NCBI GenBank assembly: GCA_963790545.1
Contig: CAWBPA010000019.1
Span: 186,001 to 250,000, forward strand
Length of the DNA: 64,000 nucleotides
DNA from: DATBJG01 sp963790545
Lineage (GTDB): Bacteria; Acidobacteriota; Vicinamibacteria; Vicinamibacterales; JAMQPK01
Direction of reading: 5' to 3'
Positions 53,944-62,709 of this stretch are shown piece by piece. A program made the position numbers and the translations under genes. Below the pieces are notes generated by a model. The model had not been told where the DNA came from. It ran no database searches and saw only the letters and a program-made list of their open reading frames with translations. How positions within the stretch are numbered: the stretch's first letter is position 1; the number at the start of each line of letters is the position of its first letter.

Positions 53944-55395
53944 ATGGCCTCGAGAGGTGGATTGGCGTTCATCGTTGTGGCTCTTCTCCTCGTGGGAAGA
54001 GCCACGCACTCTCAACAAGCCGTCCCTCGAGCATGGGATGAACACGAGTTGGACAGGTTCGAGGTGCCGCTGGTGCATGCCGAGGCATCACCCAGACACG
54101 TGGCGCCGGACTACTACTACCGCATTCCTGTCAGACCAATTTACAAGAGCTATCCGATCTACGCGCCTGGGCATGAACCACCCGAATACCTGGCGTGGCT
54201 CGAAGCCCGGGAGCCCGAAGTGGTCTTCGAGGCCTCCAAGCTGCAATCGGATGCCGAATGGATAGCGGCCGGTGAGCTCGTGTTCGATGCGCCAATCGGA
54301 TTTAGTGCGTCGTTCACGCTTTCCCAGGTCCGCGATCGTTCGTGGTATGACCTTCACAACGTGCCCGTGACCAATGACGGCATCATGCCGTTCTCGCGGT
54401 ACGTCATCCGCAGGAAAGGGGTCGTTGAGGTCGGAAGTGGCGCATGTCTCATGTGCCATGCGCGCGTCATGCCCGACGGTTCACTGCTCAAGGGCGCGCA
54501 GGGCAACTTTGCTGTCGATCGCATTCTTGCGGCCAACATGCGAGTGCAGGCCGAACGGTCGGGCGATTCTCGGGCTCTGCTGGAGTCAATTCGGCTCGGT
54601 CAGCGGACCTTCTTTTCAATGCCGTGGTTGCAGCCGGACCCCGCGGCCAGAATTTCGAAGATGTCGCTCGAGGAAATCGCCGCAGCGTACGCAGCAATCC
54701 CTCCCGGCGTTTCGACCCGGGTCAACCTCAACGTGTTCACTCCGGCTCAGATTCCGGACTTGATTGGCGTGGCCAATCTCAAACATCTCGATCACACCGG
54801 GGTCGTTCTTCAGCGCTCGATTGCCGATCTGATGCGCTATGTGGCCCTTGTGCAGGGAGCCAATTCACTGGACACATTTGGAAAATTCGCATTGCTCGAT
54901 CCCCTTCCCAATCCAACGAGCCTGCAGCGCTACAGCGACGAGCAGTTGTTCGCGCTCGGCCGGTTTGTCTATGCGCTGAAGCCTCCGCCCAACCCGAATC
55001 CATTCGACGAACGAGCCGAACGAGGGCGCGCACTGTTTCGAAGTGAGGGCTGTGACCTTTGTCACACGCCACCGCTGTACACGAGCAACATGTTGACGCC
55101 GGTCGATGGATTCAGGGTGCCGGCAGATCATTTTGACAAGTACGGCATCATCGATCGCTCGGTCGGCACCGATCCAGACCTCGCGCTGCGCACGCGCAAA
55201 GGGACGGGATACTACAAAGTGCCGTCACTGAGAGGGGTGTGGTATCGCGGCCCGCTCCAGCACGCCGGGGCGGTGCAGAATCTCGAAGAATGGTTCGATC
55301 CGGCCAGGCGCGATCGCGTGCCAGGCCACCCGTTTGGTCTGGCGCTGACGCCGGACGACCGTGGCGCGTTGATCGCGTTCTTGAAAACGCTCTGA
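53944..55395 (+). CDS. periplasmic c-type cytochrome with two CxxCH sites, in the cobalamin-riboswitch operon
   Basis: 483 residues. A signal peptide (LAFIVVALLLVGRATHSQ) precedes an N-terminal domain and two heme-attachment motifs, CLMCH at residues 168-172 and CDLCH at about 370-374. The C-terminal part (VPSLRGVWYRGPLQHAGAVQ, LTPDDRGALIAFLKTL) matches the MauG/di-heme peroxidase-like family. It begins on the base after the receptor's stop, so it should be translated by coupling and controlled by the same riboswitch. Its task is unknown: electron delivery to an outer-membrane process or oxidation of a substrate are both possible. Convergent with the next gene. Confidence 0.87.
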   Translation: MASRGGLAFIVVALLLVGRATHSQQAVPRAWDEHELDRFEVPLVHAEASPRHVAPDYYYRIPVRPIYKSYPIYAPGHEPPEYLAWLEAREPEVVFEASKLQSDAEWIAAGELVFDAPIGFSASFTLSQVRDRSWYDLHNVPVTNDGIMPFSRYVIRRKGVVEVGSGACLMCHARVMPDGSLLKGAQGNFAVDRILAANMRVQAERSGDSRALLESIRLGQRTFFSMPWLQPDPAARISKMSLEEIAAAYAAIPPGVSTRVNLNVFTPAQIPDLIGVANLKHLDHTGVVLQRSIADLMRYVALVQGANSLDTFGKFALLDPLPNPTSLQRYSDEQLFALGRFVYALKPPPNPNPFDERAERGRALFRSEGCDLCHTPPLYTSNMLTPVDGFRVPADHFDKYGIIDRSVGTDPDLALRTRKGTGYYKVPSLRGVWYRGPLQHAGAVQNLEEWFDPARRDRVPGHPFGLALTPDDRGALIAFLKTL

Positions 55396-55424
55396 ACTGA
55401 AAACTGAAAACTGAAAACTAAACT
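55396..55424 (+). repeat. heptamer tandem array (unit ACTGAAA)
   Basis: ACTGAAA is repeated three times, followed by ACTAAAC. It fills the whole 27-bp gap between the convergent stops of the cytochrome and the next gene, and runs into that gene's stop codon. Confidence 0.92.
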
Positions 55425-55929
55425 AGGACCCTCCGATCTGCTGTTTCTCGATACGACCGAACATGTGGCCCCCGACTTCCCCGTGCTGCCACGTGCCTGC
55501 GTAGCGGTCACCGTAGAAAAAGACACGCACCGAGAACGTACCCATTGAGGGAATCGTGTAGTCGGTCATCATGATCACGGGTGTGTCGCCGACCCACCGC
55601 ATGGGCACTGTGATTGGCAGCGAGACATCGATTGTCCCGTACCGCACGCGCGTGTTGAACCGCCAGCGGTCGTCTCCCACCTTCTCCACACTCGAAATGT
55701 CGTAACGATCAGGGTTACGTGTTCGATCCTCGCGACCCGCGATGGTGAACTCGCCGACGAGCGCGACGCCGCGCATCTGCTCGGCAAACCGCCGCTCGAG
55801 GTCGGTCAGGGAGGCCTCGTCGACGGCGGCTCCGATCCCGACCGTGGCCACGACCCAGCCAACCGTAAACATCAGAAGCATCAACAGGACTGTGGCTACA
55901 AGCCACGGAAGTCGTCTCAGCGCTGCCAT
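55423..55929 (-). CDS. membrane-anchored protein of unknown function
   Basis: 168 residues. A long N-terminal hydrophobic segment (LPWLVATVLLMLLMFTVGWVVATVGIG) anchors a soluble domain with DLERRFAEQMRGVALVGEFTIAG and VFFYGDRYAGTWQHGEVGGHMFG. The body looks like a one-domain beta-rich protein facing the periplasm. No named family was recognised. It starts 9 bp after the MFS gene stop on the same strand, so the two probably form an operon. Its stop codon lies at the edge of a heptamer array. Confidence 0.75.
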   Translation of the reverse strand: MAALRRLPWLVATVLLMLLMFTVGWVVATVGIGAAVDEASLTDLERRFAEQMRGVALVGEFTIAGREDRTRNPDRYDISSVEKVGDDRWRFNTRVRYGTIDVSLPITVPMRWVGDTPVIMMTDYTIPSMGTFSVRVFFYGDRYAGTWQHGEVGGHMFGRIEKQQIGGS

Positions 55930-55938
55930 CTGCCCTCC

Positions 55939-57270
55939 TCAGGAGGCTTCCGTCACGGCTCCGGACAAGTCAGGACTGAAGGATCGACGATCGCGATGCG
56001 GAAGCCTGACACACCAGGCGCCCACGCCAAGCGCAACGACCACCGCGGCGAGCCCGTAGAAAATCTGATCGTACGATCCCGTGCGCTCTAGCGTTTCCGC
56101 AAGAAGCAGTGGACCGACGGCCGACGCGAGGACCGTCATCATCTGCGCGCAGCCCTGGATGCGGCCCAGATGGCTTCGGCCGAACACCTGGCCCCAGACC
56201 GAAAAGAAGACCACCGTCACGATGCCGCCTGCAACTCCCATCGCCACGGCGTAGAGGACAACCTGACTTTGTGACTGGACGTGGGGCAGGGCCAGAAGAG
56301 CCACCGCCAGTACCGCCATCCCAACGCCCATGAGTCGCTGAATCGGCCACCACGTGGCGAGCCATCCTCCGGCAAAGTTTGCCACGAGTCCGAGCAAGGT
56401 GCTGATGACCAGCACCTGGTAATACGTCGAGGCGTCGAACCCGCGCTGTTCGAGGATGGATTGGTTGAACAAGGCAATTCCTGAATAGACGAGTCCGAAG
56501 ATGGAGCTCGAGAGCGCGAAAATCCAGAATGCGGCGCTGCGCAAGGCGGCCCGGACGGTCAGGTCCGATGGTTGAGCCTTGATCTCTTCAACATCTGCCA
56601 ATCCATCGGCAACGTCGGCAACAGTCAGGCTATCCGGTTCCGGTGCTCCGGCCCGCTCGAGTGGTTCGTCCAGTGGATCATTGCGAACCGTGACCCACGC
56701 GAGCGGCGTCAGCAGCAGGAGCGCGATGCCAATGCCGGACCACGCCGCGCGCCATCCAGAGGTTTGAACGGCCTGTCCAACCAGCGGAAACGCAATCACA
56801 AATCCGACCCCGACCAGCAGTGCGTAGATACCCATTGCCTGGTTCAGGCGGCGTGCAAACCACTTCCCGACAAGGGCCAGGCTGACCACCGAGAGCGCGC
56901 TCTGCCCGAGGCCGCGGGTCAACGTGATGGTGATGCAGAGGGCCACGAATCCGGTCGTCTGTCCCATCACGATGACGGTCGCGCCCAGACTCGCAAGCAG
57001 CCCCGCGAGCACCGCGCGTGCGCCCAGACGATCCGTGAGCCGGCCACAGGGGAGGCAGAACAGGGCGCCAATCAACGTGGCCCACAAGTTGATGGTGGCG
57101 TACGAAACGCGGTCAATCCGCAGATCGGCGAGCAGAGGTTCCGTCACCAGACCGAGCCCCTGGGTCCGGCCCGGCAGCGTAGCCACCATCGCCACGGCAG
57201 CCACGATGAGGTTCGCCCACCCATAGTAAACCCCCGTGAATCGCCCGCCGTGATCATGTTCGGCCGCCAT
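55939..57270 (-). CDS. MFS transporter (oxalate/formate antiporter-like branch)
   Basis: This 443-residue transporter has twelve predicted membrane helices in two bundles separated by a charged central loop (about residues 200-240, DPLDEPLERAGAPEPDS...). The loop between helices 2 and 3 carries CGRLTDRLGARAVLAG, the MFS G-x-L-x-D-R-x-G signature. The fold resembles the OFA and monocarboxylate-type branch. The cargo cannot be read. The N-terminus has a His-containing HDHGG. It is followed 9 bp downstream by a small anchored protein on the same strand. Confidence 0.88.
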   Translation of the reverse strand: MAAEHDHGGRFTGVYYGWANLIVAAVAMVATLPGRTQGLGLVTEPLLADLRIDRVSYATINLWATLIGALFCLPCGRLTDRLGARAVLAGLLASLGATVIVMGQTTGFVALCITITLTRGLGQSALSVVSLALVGKWFARRLNQAMGIYALLVGVGFVIAFPLVGQAVQTSGWRAAWSGIGIALLLLTPLAWVTVRNDPLDEPLERAGAPEPDSLTVADVADGLADVEEIKAQPSDLTVRAALRSAAFWIFALSSSIFGLVYSGIALFNQSILEQRGFDASTYYQVLVISTLLGLVANFAGGWLATWWPIQRLMGVGMAVLAVALLALPHVQSQSQVVLYAVAMGVAGGIVTVVFFSVWGQVFGRSHLGRIQGCAQMMTVLASAVGPLLLAETLERTGSYDQIFYGLAAVVVALGVGAWCVRLPHRDRRSFSPDLSGAVTEAS

Positions 57271-57340
57271 GTGCCCTTGCGGACTTACTGTATCAGAGGA
57301 TTTTCAGGGTGTTCGTCTTGATGTCCTAGCTTGTCATCAC

Positions 57341-57596
57341 GTGACGCGGATCGGCGCGGATCTACGCGGATCTTGGCGATTGGATGCGCGTGTCCGAGCA
57401 CGCGGCCCTTGCCGACCGACGAGCGACCGGCCGCGCGCAGGCGCGCGCGGAAGGGTGAGCGGTCGAGGTGAAGAACACCGGACTGATTGGGGGGGTGTTC
57501 TTCACCTCGATCGCTCACCCTTCCACGAGCCGGGCTTCGCCCGGCTGCCGGTCGCCATCCGCGTAGATCCGCGGTGATCCGCGTCCCGTAGTCGCG
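57341..57596. repeat. 256-bp nested inverted repeat carrying the minisatellite core
   Basis: The outer arms are GACGCGGATC-type words (57344-57371) and GATCCGCG-type words (57557-57588), the same cores as the 6-7 kb minisatellites. Inside is a 29-bp stem: AAGGGTGAGCGGTCGAGGTG (57452 onward) continuing GAAGAACACC, pairing with GGTGTTCTTCACCTCGATCG continuing CTCACCCTT, with one mismatch and a ~14-base loop. It lies in the 377-bp gap between the divergent MFS and small-protein genes; no gene is seen there. Confidence 0.9.
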
Positions 57597-57647
57597 GCTT
57601 AATAATTGGCCGGCTTGACGCGGCTGCAAAGGCCCGCTACCGTAAGG

Positions 57648-57983
57648 ATGGTGCGCCGATTCACCGCACTCGCGCTTTTGGTCGCGCTCCTCGGTGGCGC
57701 GTCGGGTTTGTTCCATGCTCGCGCAGCCGATCTGTGCGATCTTCCGCCCGCGCCGCATGACGCCAGCGCACACCGCTGGGCAGCCCAGCAGCTGACCGCC
57801 CACGCGGAGACCGACCACTGTTATCTCTGCCATTGGCTGCGATCGATCGGCTCGGCACCCGAGCTGACCGGTCGGCTGATCACAGAACACCGTTCCTCCG
57901 ACCGCCTGCGACCACGTGACGTCTTTGCCCAGGGACTGCAGGGTTCGTTCCGTCTTCCCGCCCGTTCACCTCCGGTTGCGTAG
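57648..57983 (+). CDS. small secreted protein with CYLCH motif upstream of a TonB receptor
   Basis: About 111 residues. A signal peptide (FTALALLVALLGGASGLFHARAA) is followed by ADLCDLPPAPHD and HAETDHCYLCHWLRSIG. The CxxCH could be a heme site, but with the flanking histidines a metal-binding role like that of DUF2946-type proteins, which sit beside copper-receptor genes, is at least as likely. It lies 60 bp before a TonB receptor on the same strand, the same arrangement as the Cys/His protein at 46570. The ATG at 57648 starts the hydrophobic segment directly; an upstream extension lacks support. Confidence 0.68.
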   Translation: MVRRFTALALLVALLGGASGLFHARAADLCDLPPAPHDASAHRWAAQQLTAHAETDHCYLCHWLRSIGSAPELTGRLITEHRSSDRLRPRDVFAQGLQGSFRLPARSPPVA

Positions 57984-58043
57984 CGACGGGTCTTGAGACC
58001 CGCCGTCGTTTCGGCAACTTCAATTCACAATTGGAGGCTGATC

Positions 58044-60292
58044 ATGCACGTACGCGCTTTCGCCAGCGTCGTGGTGGCACTCGCACTGGGACTCAACGCC
58101 CACGTCGTGGCTCAGGGTGGTCTGTCCTTATCAGGCCGATTGCTCAACTCACTTTCCGGTGAGGCTATTCCAGGCGCCACGATCCAGATCGACGAACTGA
58201 GGCGCCAGACCACATCGGCGCCAGACGGTACTTTTACGTTCACTGACGTTCCCCCTGGCACATACCACCTTTCTGTCCACTCCTCGGGTTATTCGTCACG
58301 ACGGACGGAGGTCACGGTGTCGACCACCGCAGGTCCCAGCATCGACGTGACGGTCGATCCAGAACTGCACTTCGAGGAGGTCGTCTCGGTCAGCGGCGAA
58401 GCACGCAGCCAGTTTGAAACATTCCAGCCCACCTCGGTGCTGGTCGGCCAGGACCTGACGAAACAGCTCGAGATGTCGATTGGCGACACGTTGCAGAACG
58501 AGCCGGGCATTGCCGCGCGGAGCTTCGGTCCGGCGCCAGCGCGGCCTGTGATTCGAGGGCTCGGCGGCGATCGCGTCCTGATTCTGCAGGACGGCCAGCG
58601 CATGAGCGATCTCTCCAGCCAGTCGGGCGATCACGGCGTGACTATCAACCCTGCTGGAGCCCGGCGGATTGAAGTCGTCCGGGGACCTGCGACGCTCCTG
58701 TACGGTGCCAACGCCATTGGCGGCCTTGTAAACATCATCACCGAGGACATCCCAACGAGACCTGTGAGGCGCGCCAACGGCAACTTCACTTTCGACCTCG
58801 GGACAGCTGCGAACGAAGGCGGTGCCGCGGGCGACGTGCAAGCGGGCAACGGCACCTTTGCGCTGCACGCGGGAGGCGGCGGCCGGCGCTCCGGGTGATG
58901 TGGACACGCCCGAGGGCGAAGTCTTGAACTCGCAGTCGCGCAGCGGGTTTGGCAATGTCGGGCTCTCCTGGACGGGCGCCAAGGGCTATTTCGGAGGCAG
59001 CTACGGATACGACGACACGAAGTACGGAGCCCCGGTGGTCGAAGAGGGGCAGGTGCAGCTGACCCCCCGCAAGCATGCGTTTTCGTTGCGCGGCGGCGCG
59101 CAGGGGTTGGACACGGCGTTCGATGCGTACCGCGCGACGCTCGCGGTACGGCGCTACAAGCACGAGGAGCTGGTGGGTGACGAAGTTGGGACGGCCTTCA
59201 CGAACAACACCGTTGAAGTCGAAGTGATGGGCTCGCACCGGACCGTCGGCCGGCTGAAGGGCAGCATCGGCGGATGGGTACTGGACCGAGCGTTCGACGC
59301 CGTCGGCGCGGAGGCGCTCTCGCCCGCCGTCGATCAGCGCGGCTTCGCGGCCTTCCTCTATGAGGAACTCACCTGGCCGCACGTGACGGTTCAGTTCGGC
59401 GGCCGCGTCGATCGCACGAATTACGAGCCATTTGGTGAGGAGAAGCGGGACTTTACGAGCGGCTCGGGCTCCGCGGGCCTCCTGTTCCGGCCGGCGGCGG
59501 CAGACGACAGACTGACGATTGCGGTCAGCGGGGCGCGAGCTGCCCGTAATCCGGCGCTCGAGGAGCTGTTTTTCTTCGGCCCCCACCCGGGGAACTTCGC
59601 CTTCGAAATCGGGAATCCTGATCTCGAACCTGAGCACGCGTTCGGGTTCGACCTGTCGCTCCGCTGGCGCTCCTCGCGCGCGTCCGGCGAGGTCACCTAT
59701 TTCCGCAACGACATCCGCGACTTCGTGTTTACCGCGCCGGTTTCAGAAGAAGAGTTCGCTGCGCGACTCGCCGAGTTCGCGGAGCGGTTCCCCAGCCGAG
59801 ACATTGGAGAGGAAGCTGCCGCAGAGGAAGGAGACGCGTTCCCGATCATCGAGTACGTGGGAGCGGACAGCATCCTTCAGGGTTTCGAAGCTCACACGGA
59901 CCTGGCCATTACGTCACGGCTCTTCGTCGAGCTCGGCCTCGACTACGTGCGAGGGACGCTCAAGGACAGCGAAGAGCCGCTGCCGCGCATTCCTCCGCTG
60001 CGGTTTCGCGGCGGGCTTCGGTATCAGCACAGCGGCGTTTCAGGCAGGTGGCGAGGTGATCGTCGCCGCAAAACAGGATCGGATCTTCGCGACCGAGACG
60101 GAGACTGACGGATACCAGCTCCTTCGGCTCTTCGCGGCGTACACGTTCGGCGGCGGCGATGTCGCCCACACGATCACCGCGCGCCTGGACAACGCGACGA
60201 ATGAGCTGTACCGAAACCACTTGTCGCTCATCAAGGATCTGGCTCCGGAGATGGGGCGCAACTTCAAGCTGCTTTACAACGTGCGGTTCTGA
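58044..60292 (+). CDS. TonB-dependent receptor, probably metal-related (two frame changes)
   Basis: Product of about 749 residues: signal peptide (FASVVVALALGLNAHVVAQ), regulatory-like domain (LNSLSGEAIPGATIQIDEL), plug (PVIRGLGGDRVLILQDGQRM, IEVVRGPATLLYGANAIGGL) and a barrel ending in FKLLYNVRF. The plug wording and the loop around DFVFTAPVSEEEFAARLAEF resemble receptors of the zinc/copper type, consistent with the small Cys/His protein in front. The cargo remains inference. GGAGG before ATG 58044 decides the start. Single-base frame changes lie near 58880 and 60040, with conserved sequence on both sides. Confidence 0.86.
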
Positions 60293-60370
60293 GTGCGTCG
60301 CTGATCTGTTCGTCCCTGGCTCCGACCGCTTCGTCCCGGAATCGTTGACTAAGCAGCAGGACGTTAGAAG

Positions 60371-60434
60371 CAAGATCCGGAGCGTAAGCGACGGCAGCGC
60401 GTGGGGTGGGGCCCCACGCGATAGAATAAATGAT
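60371..60434 (+). repeat. hairpin leader element, copy 5
   Basis: CAAGATCCGGAGCGTAAGCG precedes a perfect 9-bp stem CGCGTGGGG/CCCCACGCG (60398-60420) and the tail ATAGAATAAATGATGG. It is nearly identical to copy 1 apart from the small insert there, and lies directly before the S46 peptidase. Confidence 0.88.
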
Positions 60435-60444
60435 GGAGGCGTTC

Positions 60445-62661
60445 ATGAAGTTACGTCTGGCTCTCGTCCTTGTCCTGTCGGCTGCCAGCATTGGTCTCGT
60501 TGCCGATGAGGGTATGTGGCGGTTCGATCAGCTGCCGGTGGATGTTGTCGCCAAGACCTACGGGGTCAAGCTGGGGAAGGCGGAGCTCGATCGGCTGCAG
60601 GCTGCACCCGTTCGGATCCTGTCGGCCAGCTCGGCGGGCACGGGCACCTTCGCCTCCTCCAACGGACTGATTCTGACGAACCATCACGTGGCGCTCGATT
60701 GCATACGCACATCGACGCTGGCCGAGCAGGCCAAGGACCGTGCAGAGAACCTGATCGAAGAAGGCTTCACGGCCAAGACCCTTGCAGATGAACTGCCATG
60801 CTCGCGCTTCCGCGCGCAAATCGAGCGGAGCAGCCGTGACGTCACCTCGGAGCTCGACGCGTCCGTCAAGCCAGGCATGGACATTGCCGCCATTCAACGT
60901 GCCCGCCTCGGCGTGCGGTCCGATCTCGAGCGCGCGTGCCAGAAAGAACGCGGACCGAATTTCTCCTGCTCGGTCGTCGACTTCAACAGCGGTGCGCGCT
61001 CGCTCCTCATCGTGCATGAAGAATTCAAAGACATTCGTCTCGTGTACGCCCCGGAGCAGAAGCTGGGATATTTCGGCGGAGACGAAATGAACTTCCGCTT
61101 CCCGCGCTATGTCTCGGACATTTCTATTCTGAGGGCATATCAGGGAACCGACGGTTCGCATGGCGAGCACAATCCAGCCCACGTGCCGGTCAAGCCAGGC
61201 GCGTACCTCAAAGTGACGTTGGACGGCGTCAAGGAAGGTGACTTCACCTTCGTTGCCGGGTTTCCCGGCAACACCAATCGCTACCGCGAAAGTCTGTCGG
61301 CCAGCTACAACCTTCGCAAAGGCATTCCCGATCAGATTCGCGAGCTCGAGGAAGAGCTGGGCTTGCTGCGGAAGCACGGCGCGGCAGACCCCAAATCTCA
61401 GGTCATTCTGCAGAGTCGCATTTTCGGACTCGCCAACTCGCTGAAGTACCAGCAGGATGTGCTGGCTGCGCTCAAAGCCACCAACGTCGTCGACGAGCGG
61501 CTTCGCCGCGAGCGAGAGTTCATGGCGTTTCTCGAGACACGCCCTGAGCTGAAGAAAGAGTACGGCGACGTGATCACCGCGCAGACGGCAGTCTATACAA
61601 ACGACGTTGAAGCCAATGCCGATCTCGACACGGCAATCGAATGGCTCCAGAAGTCGAGTGTCGTGAGCTATGCCTCCGGGTTGTACGAATTTGCGCTTGC
61701 CCGCGCCCAGACCAGCGACCGCGATCGTGAACCGCAGTTCCAGGAGCGCAATTGGGCTGACGTTCGACAGGGTTTACTTGAAGAAGAGCCCGTTGTCCCG
61801 GGACTCGAAGAGGATCTCCTGACAGCCGGCTTCACCAGATCGCTGGCGCTCAAACCGGAACAGCAGATACCGGCTGTGCGCAAACTTGCCGACCGCGTGG
61901 GTGCCGGCCGTTCCGGGCCCGTCTCACCACGTGATCTTGCGCGCGCGGTGTTGCAGGGATCCCGTGTGGGATCCGCCGAAGGGCGTAAGACCCTCATCGA
62001 GGCGCCGGTCGCCACGTTCGACGCGTCGACCGATCCGGCGGTCATGTTTGCCAGGGAGCTGGAACCGTCTCTCCGCGAGCTGCGGGAACGCGTGCGCGTG
62101 CTGAACGAGAAGATCCTTCGGAATCGCTCTCGGTTTGCGCGTGGAATTCAGGCCTGGCGCGGGACGACGATCTACCCGGATGCGAACTTCACGCTGCGCG
62201 CCACGTACGGAAAGGTGACAGGCGTGACGGATGCGAAGGGCGCGAAAATCCCGTTCGCCACGAGATTGGGCGACATGTTCACGCTGGCCGAGAAGCGGGG
62301 CAACACGGGAGATTTTGCCTTGCCGCCGAAGCTCGTGACCTGGCGCAAGACGATTGGGGAAGCGGCATTCAAAGCGAAATACGCCGACATGGTGGTGAAC
62401 TTCATTACGACCAACGACATCACGGGCGGCAATTCGGGCAGCTCCACCCTGAATCAGTCGTTGGGGATTGTCGGCCTCATCTTCGACGGCAACGAAGGAT
62501 CAATGGCCAGCGACTGGAGTTTCAACAGCACGACCGGCCGTGCCTTGAGCACGGATATCAGGTTCGCGCTCACCATCGCCCGCGAAGTGCACGGAGCCGG
62601 TTGGGTGGTCGATGAACTGCTCAACGCCGATCGGGCCGTGGAACGCAAGGCCGCAGATTGA
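60445..62661 (+). CDS. S46 family dipeptidyl peptidase (DPP7/DPP11 type)
   Basis: 738 residues, full length for the family. A signal peptide (LRLALVLVLSAASIGLVA) is followed by DEGMWRFDQLP, which opens every mature S46 enzyme. The chymotrypsin-like triad is visible as His in ILTNHHVALD, Asp in the LGYFGGDEMNFRFPR region, and Ser in TGGNSGSSTLN. The central helical domain (about residues 290-560) caps the active site. It removes dipeptides from peptide N-termini in the periplasm; the S1 residue deciding DPP7 or DPP11 specificity was not assigned. GGAGG before ATG 60445 favours it over 60430, which lies in the repeat tail. Confidence 0.93.
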   Translation: MKLRLALVLVLSAASIGLVADEGMWRFDQLPVDVVAKTYGVKLGKAELDRLQAAPVRILSASSAGTGTFASSNGLILTNHHVALDCIRTSTLAEQAKDRAENLIEEGFTAKTLADELPCSRFRAQIERSSRDVTSELDASVKPGMDIAAIQRARLGVRSDLERACQKERGPNFSCSVVDFNSGARSLLIVHEEFKDIRLVYAPEQKLGYFGGDEMNFRFPRYVSDISILRAYQGTDGSHGEHNPAHVPVKPGAYLKVTLDGVKEGDFTFVAGFPGNTNRYRESLSASYNLRKGIPDQIRELEEELGLLRKHGAADPKSQVILQSRIFGLANSLKYQQDVLAALKATNVVDERLRREREFMAFLETRPELKKEYGDVITAQTAVYTNDVEANADLDTAIEWLQKSSVVSYASGLYEFALARAQTSDRDREPQFQERNWADVRQGLLEEEPVVPGLEEDLLTAGFTRSLALKPEQQIPAVRKLADRVGAGRSGPVSPRDLARAVLQGSRVGSAEGRKTLIEAPVATFDASTDPAVMFARELEPSLRELRERVRVLNEKILRNRSRFARGIQAWRGTTIYPDANFTLRATYGKVTGVTDAKGAKIPFATRLGDMFTLAEKRGNTGDFALPPKLVTWRKTIGEAAFKAKYADMVVNFITTNDITGGNSGSSTLNQSLGIVGLIFDGNEGSMASDWSFNSTTGRALSTDIRFALTIAREVHGAGWVVDELLNADRAVERKAAD

Positions 62662-62665
62662 GCAG

Positions 62666-62707
62666 GATTCTTGATTCACGAATCACAGATCGCTAAATCG
62701 TAAATAG
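62666..62707 (+). repeat. heptamer tandem array (GATTCAC / TAAATCG)
   Basis: GATTCTT, GATTCAC, GAATCAC, AGATCGC, TAAATCG, TAAATAG fill the 48-bp gap between the convergent stops of the S46 peptidase and the cupredoxin-like gene. Confidence 0.9.
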
Positions 62708-62709
62708 GT

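Noticed and set aside
53944..55395. Cytochrome as a corrinoid-binding or B12-salvage enzyme
   Set aside because: The heme motifs and the C-terminal MauG-like phrases are clear, and nothing resembling a corrinoid-binding site was seen; only co-regulation is supported.
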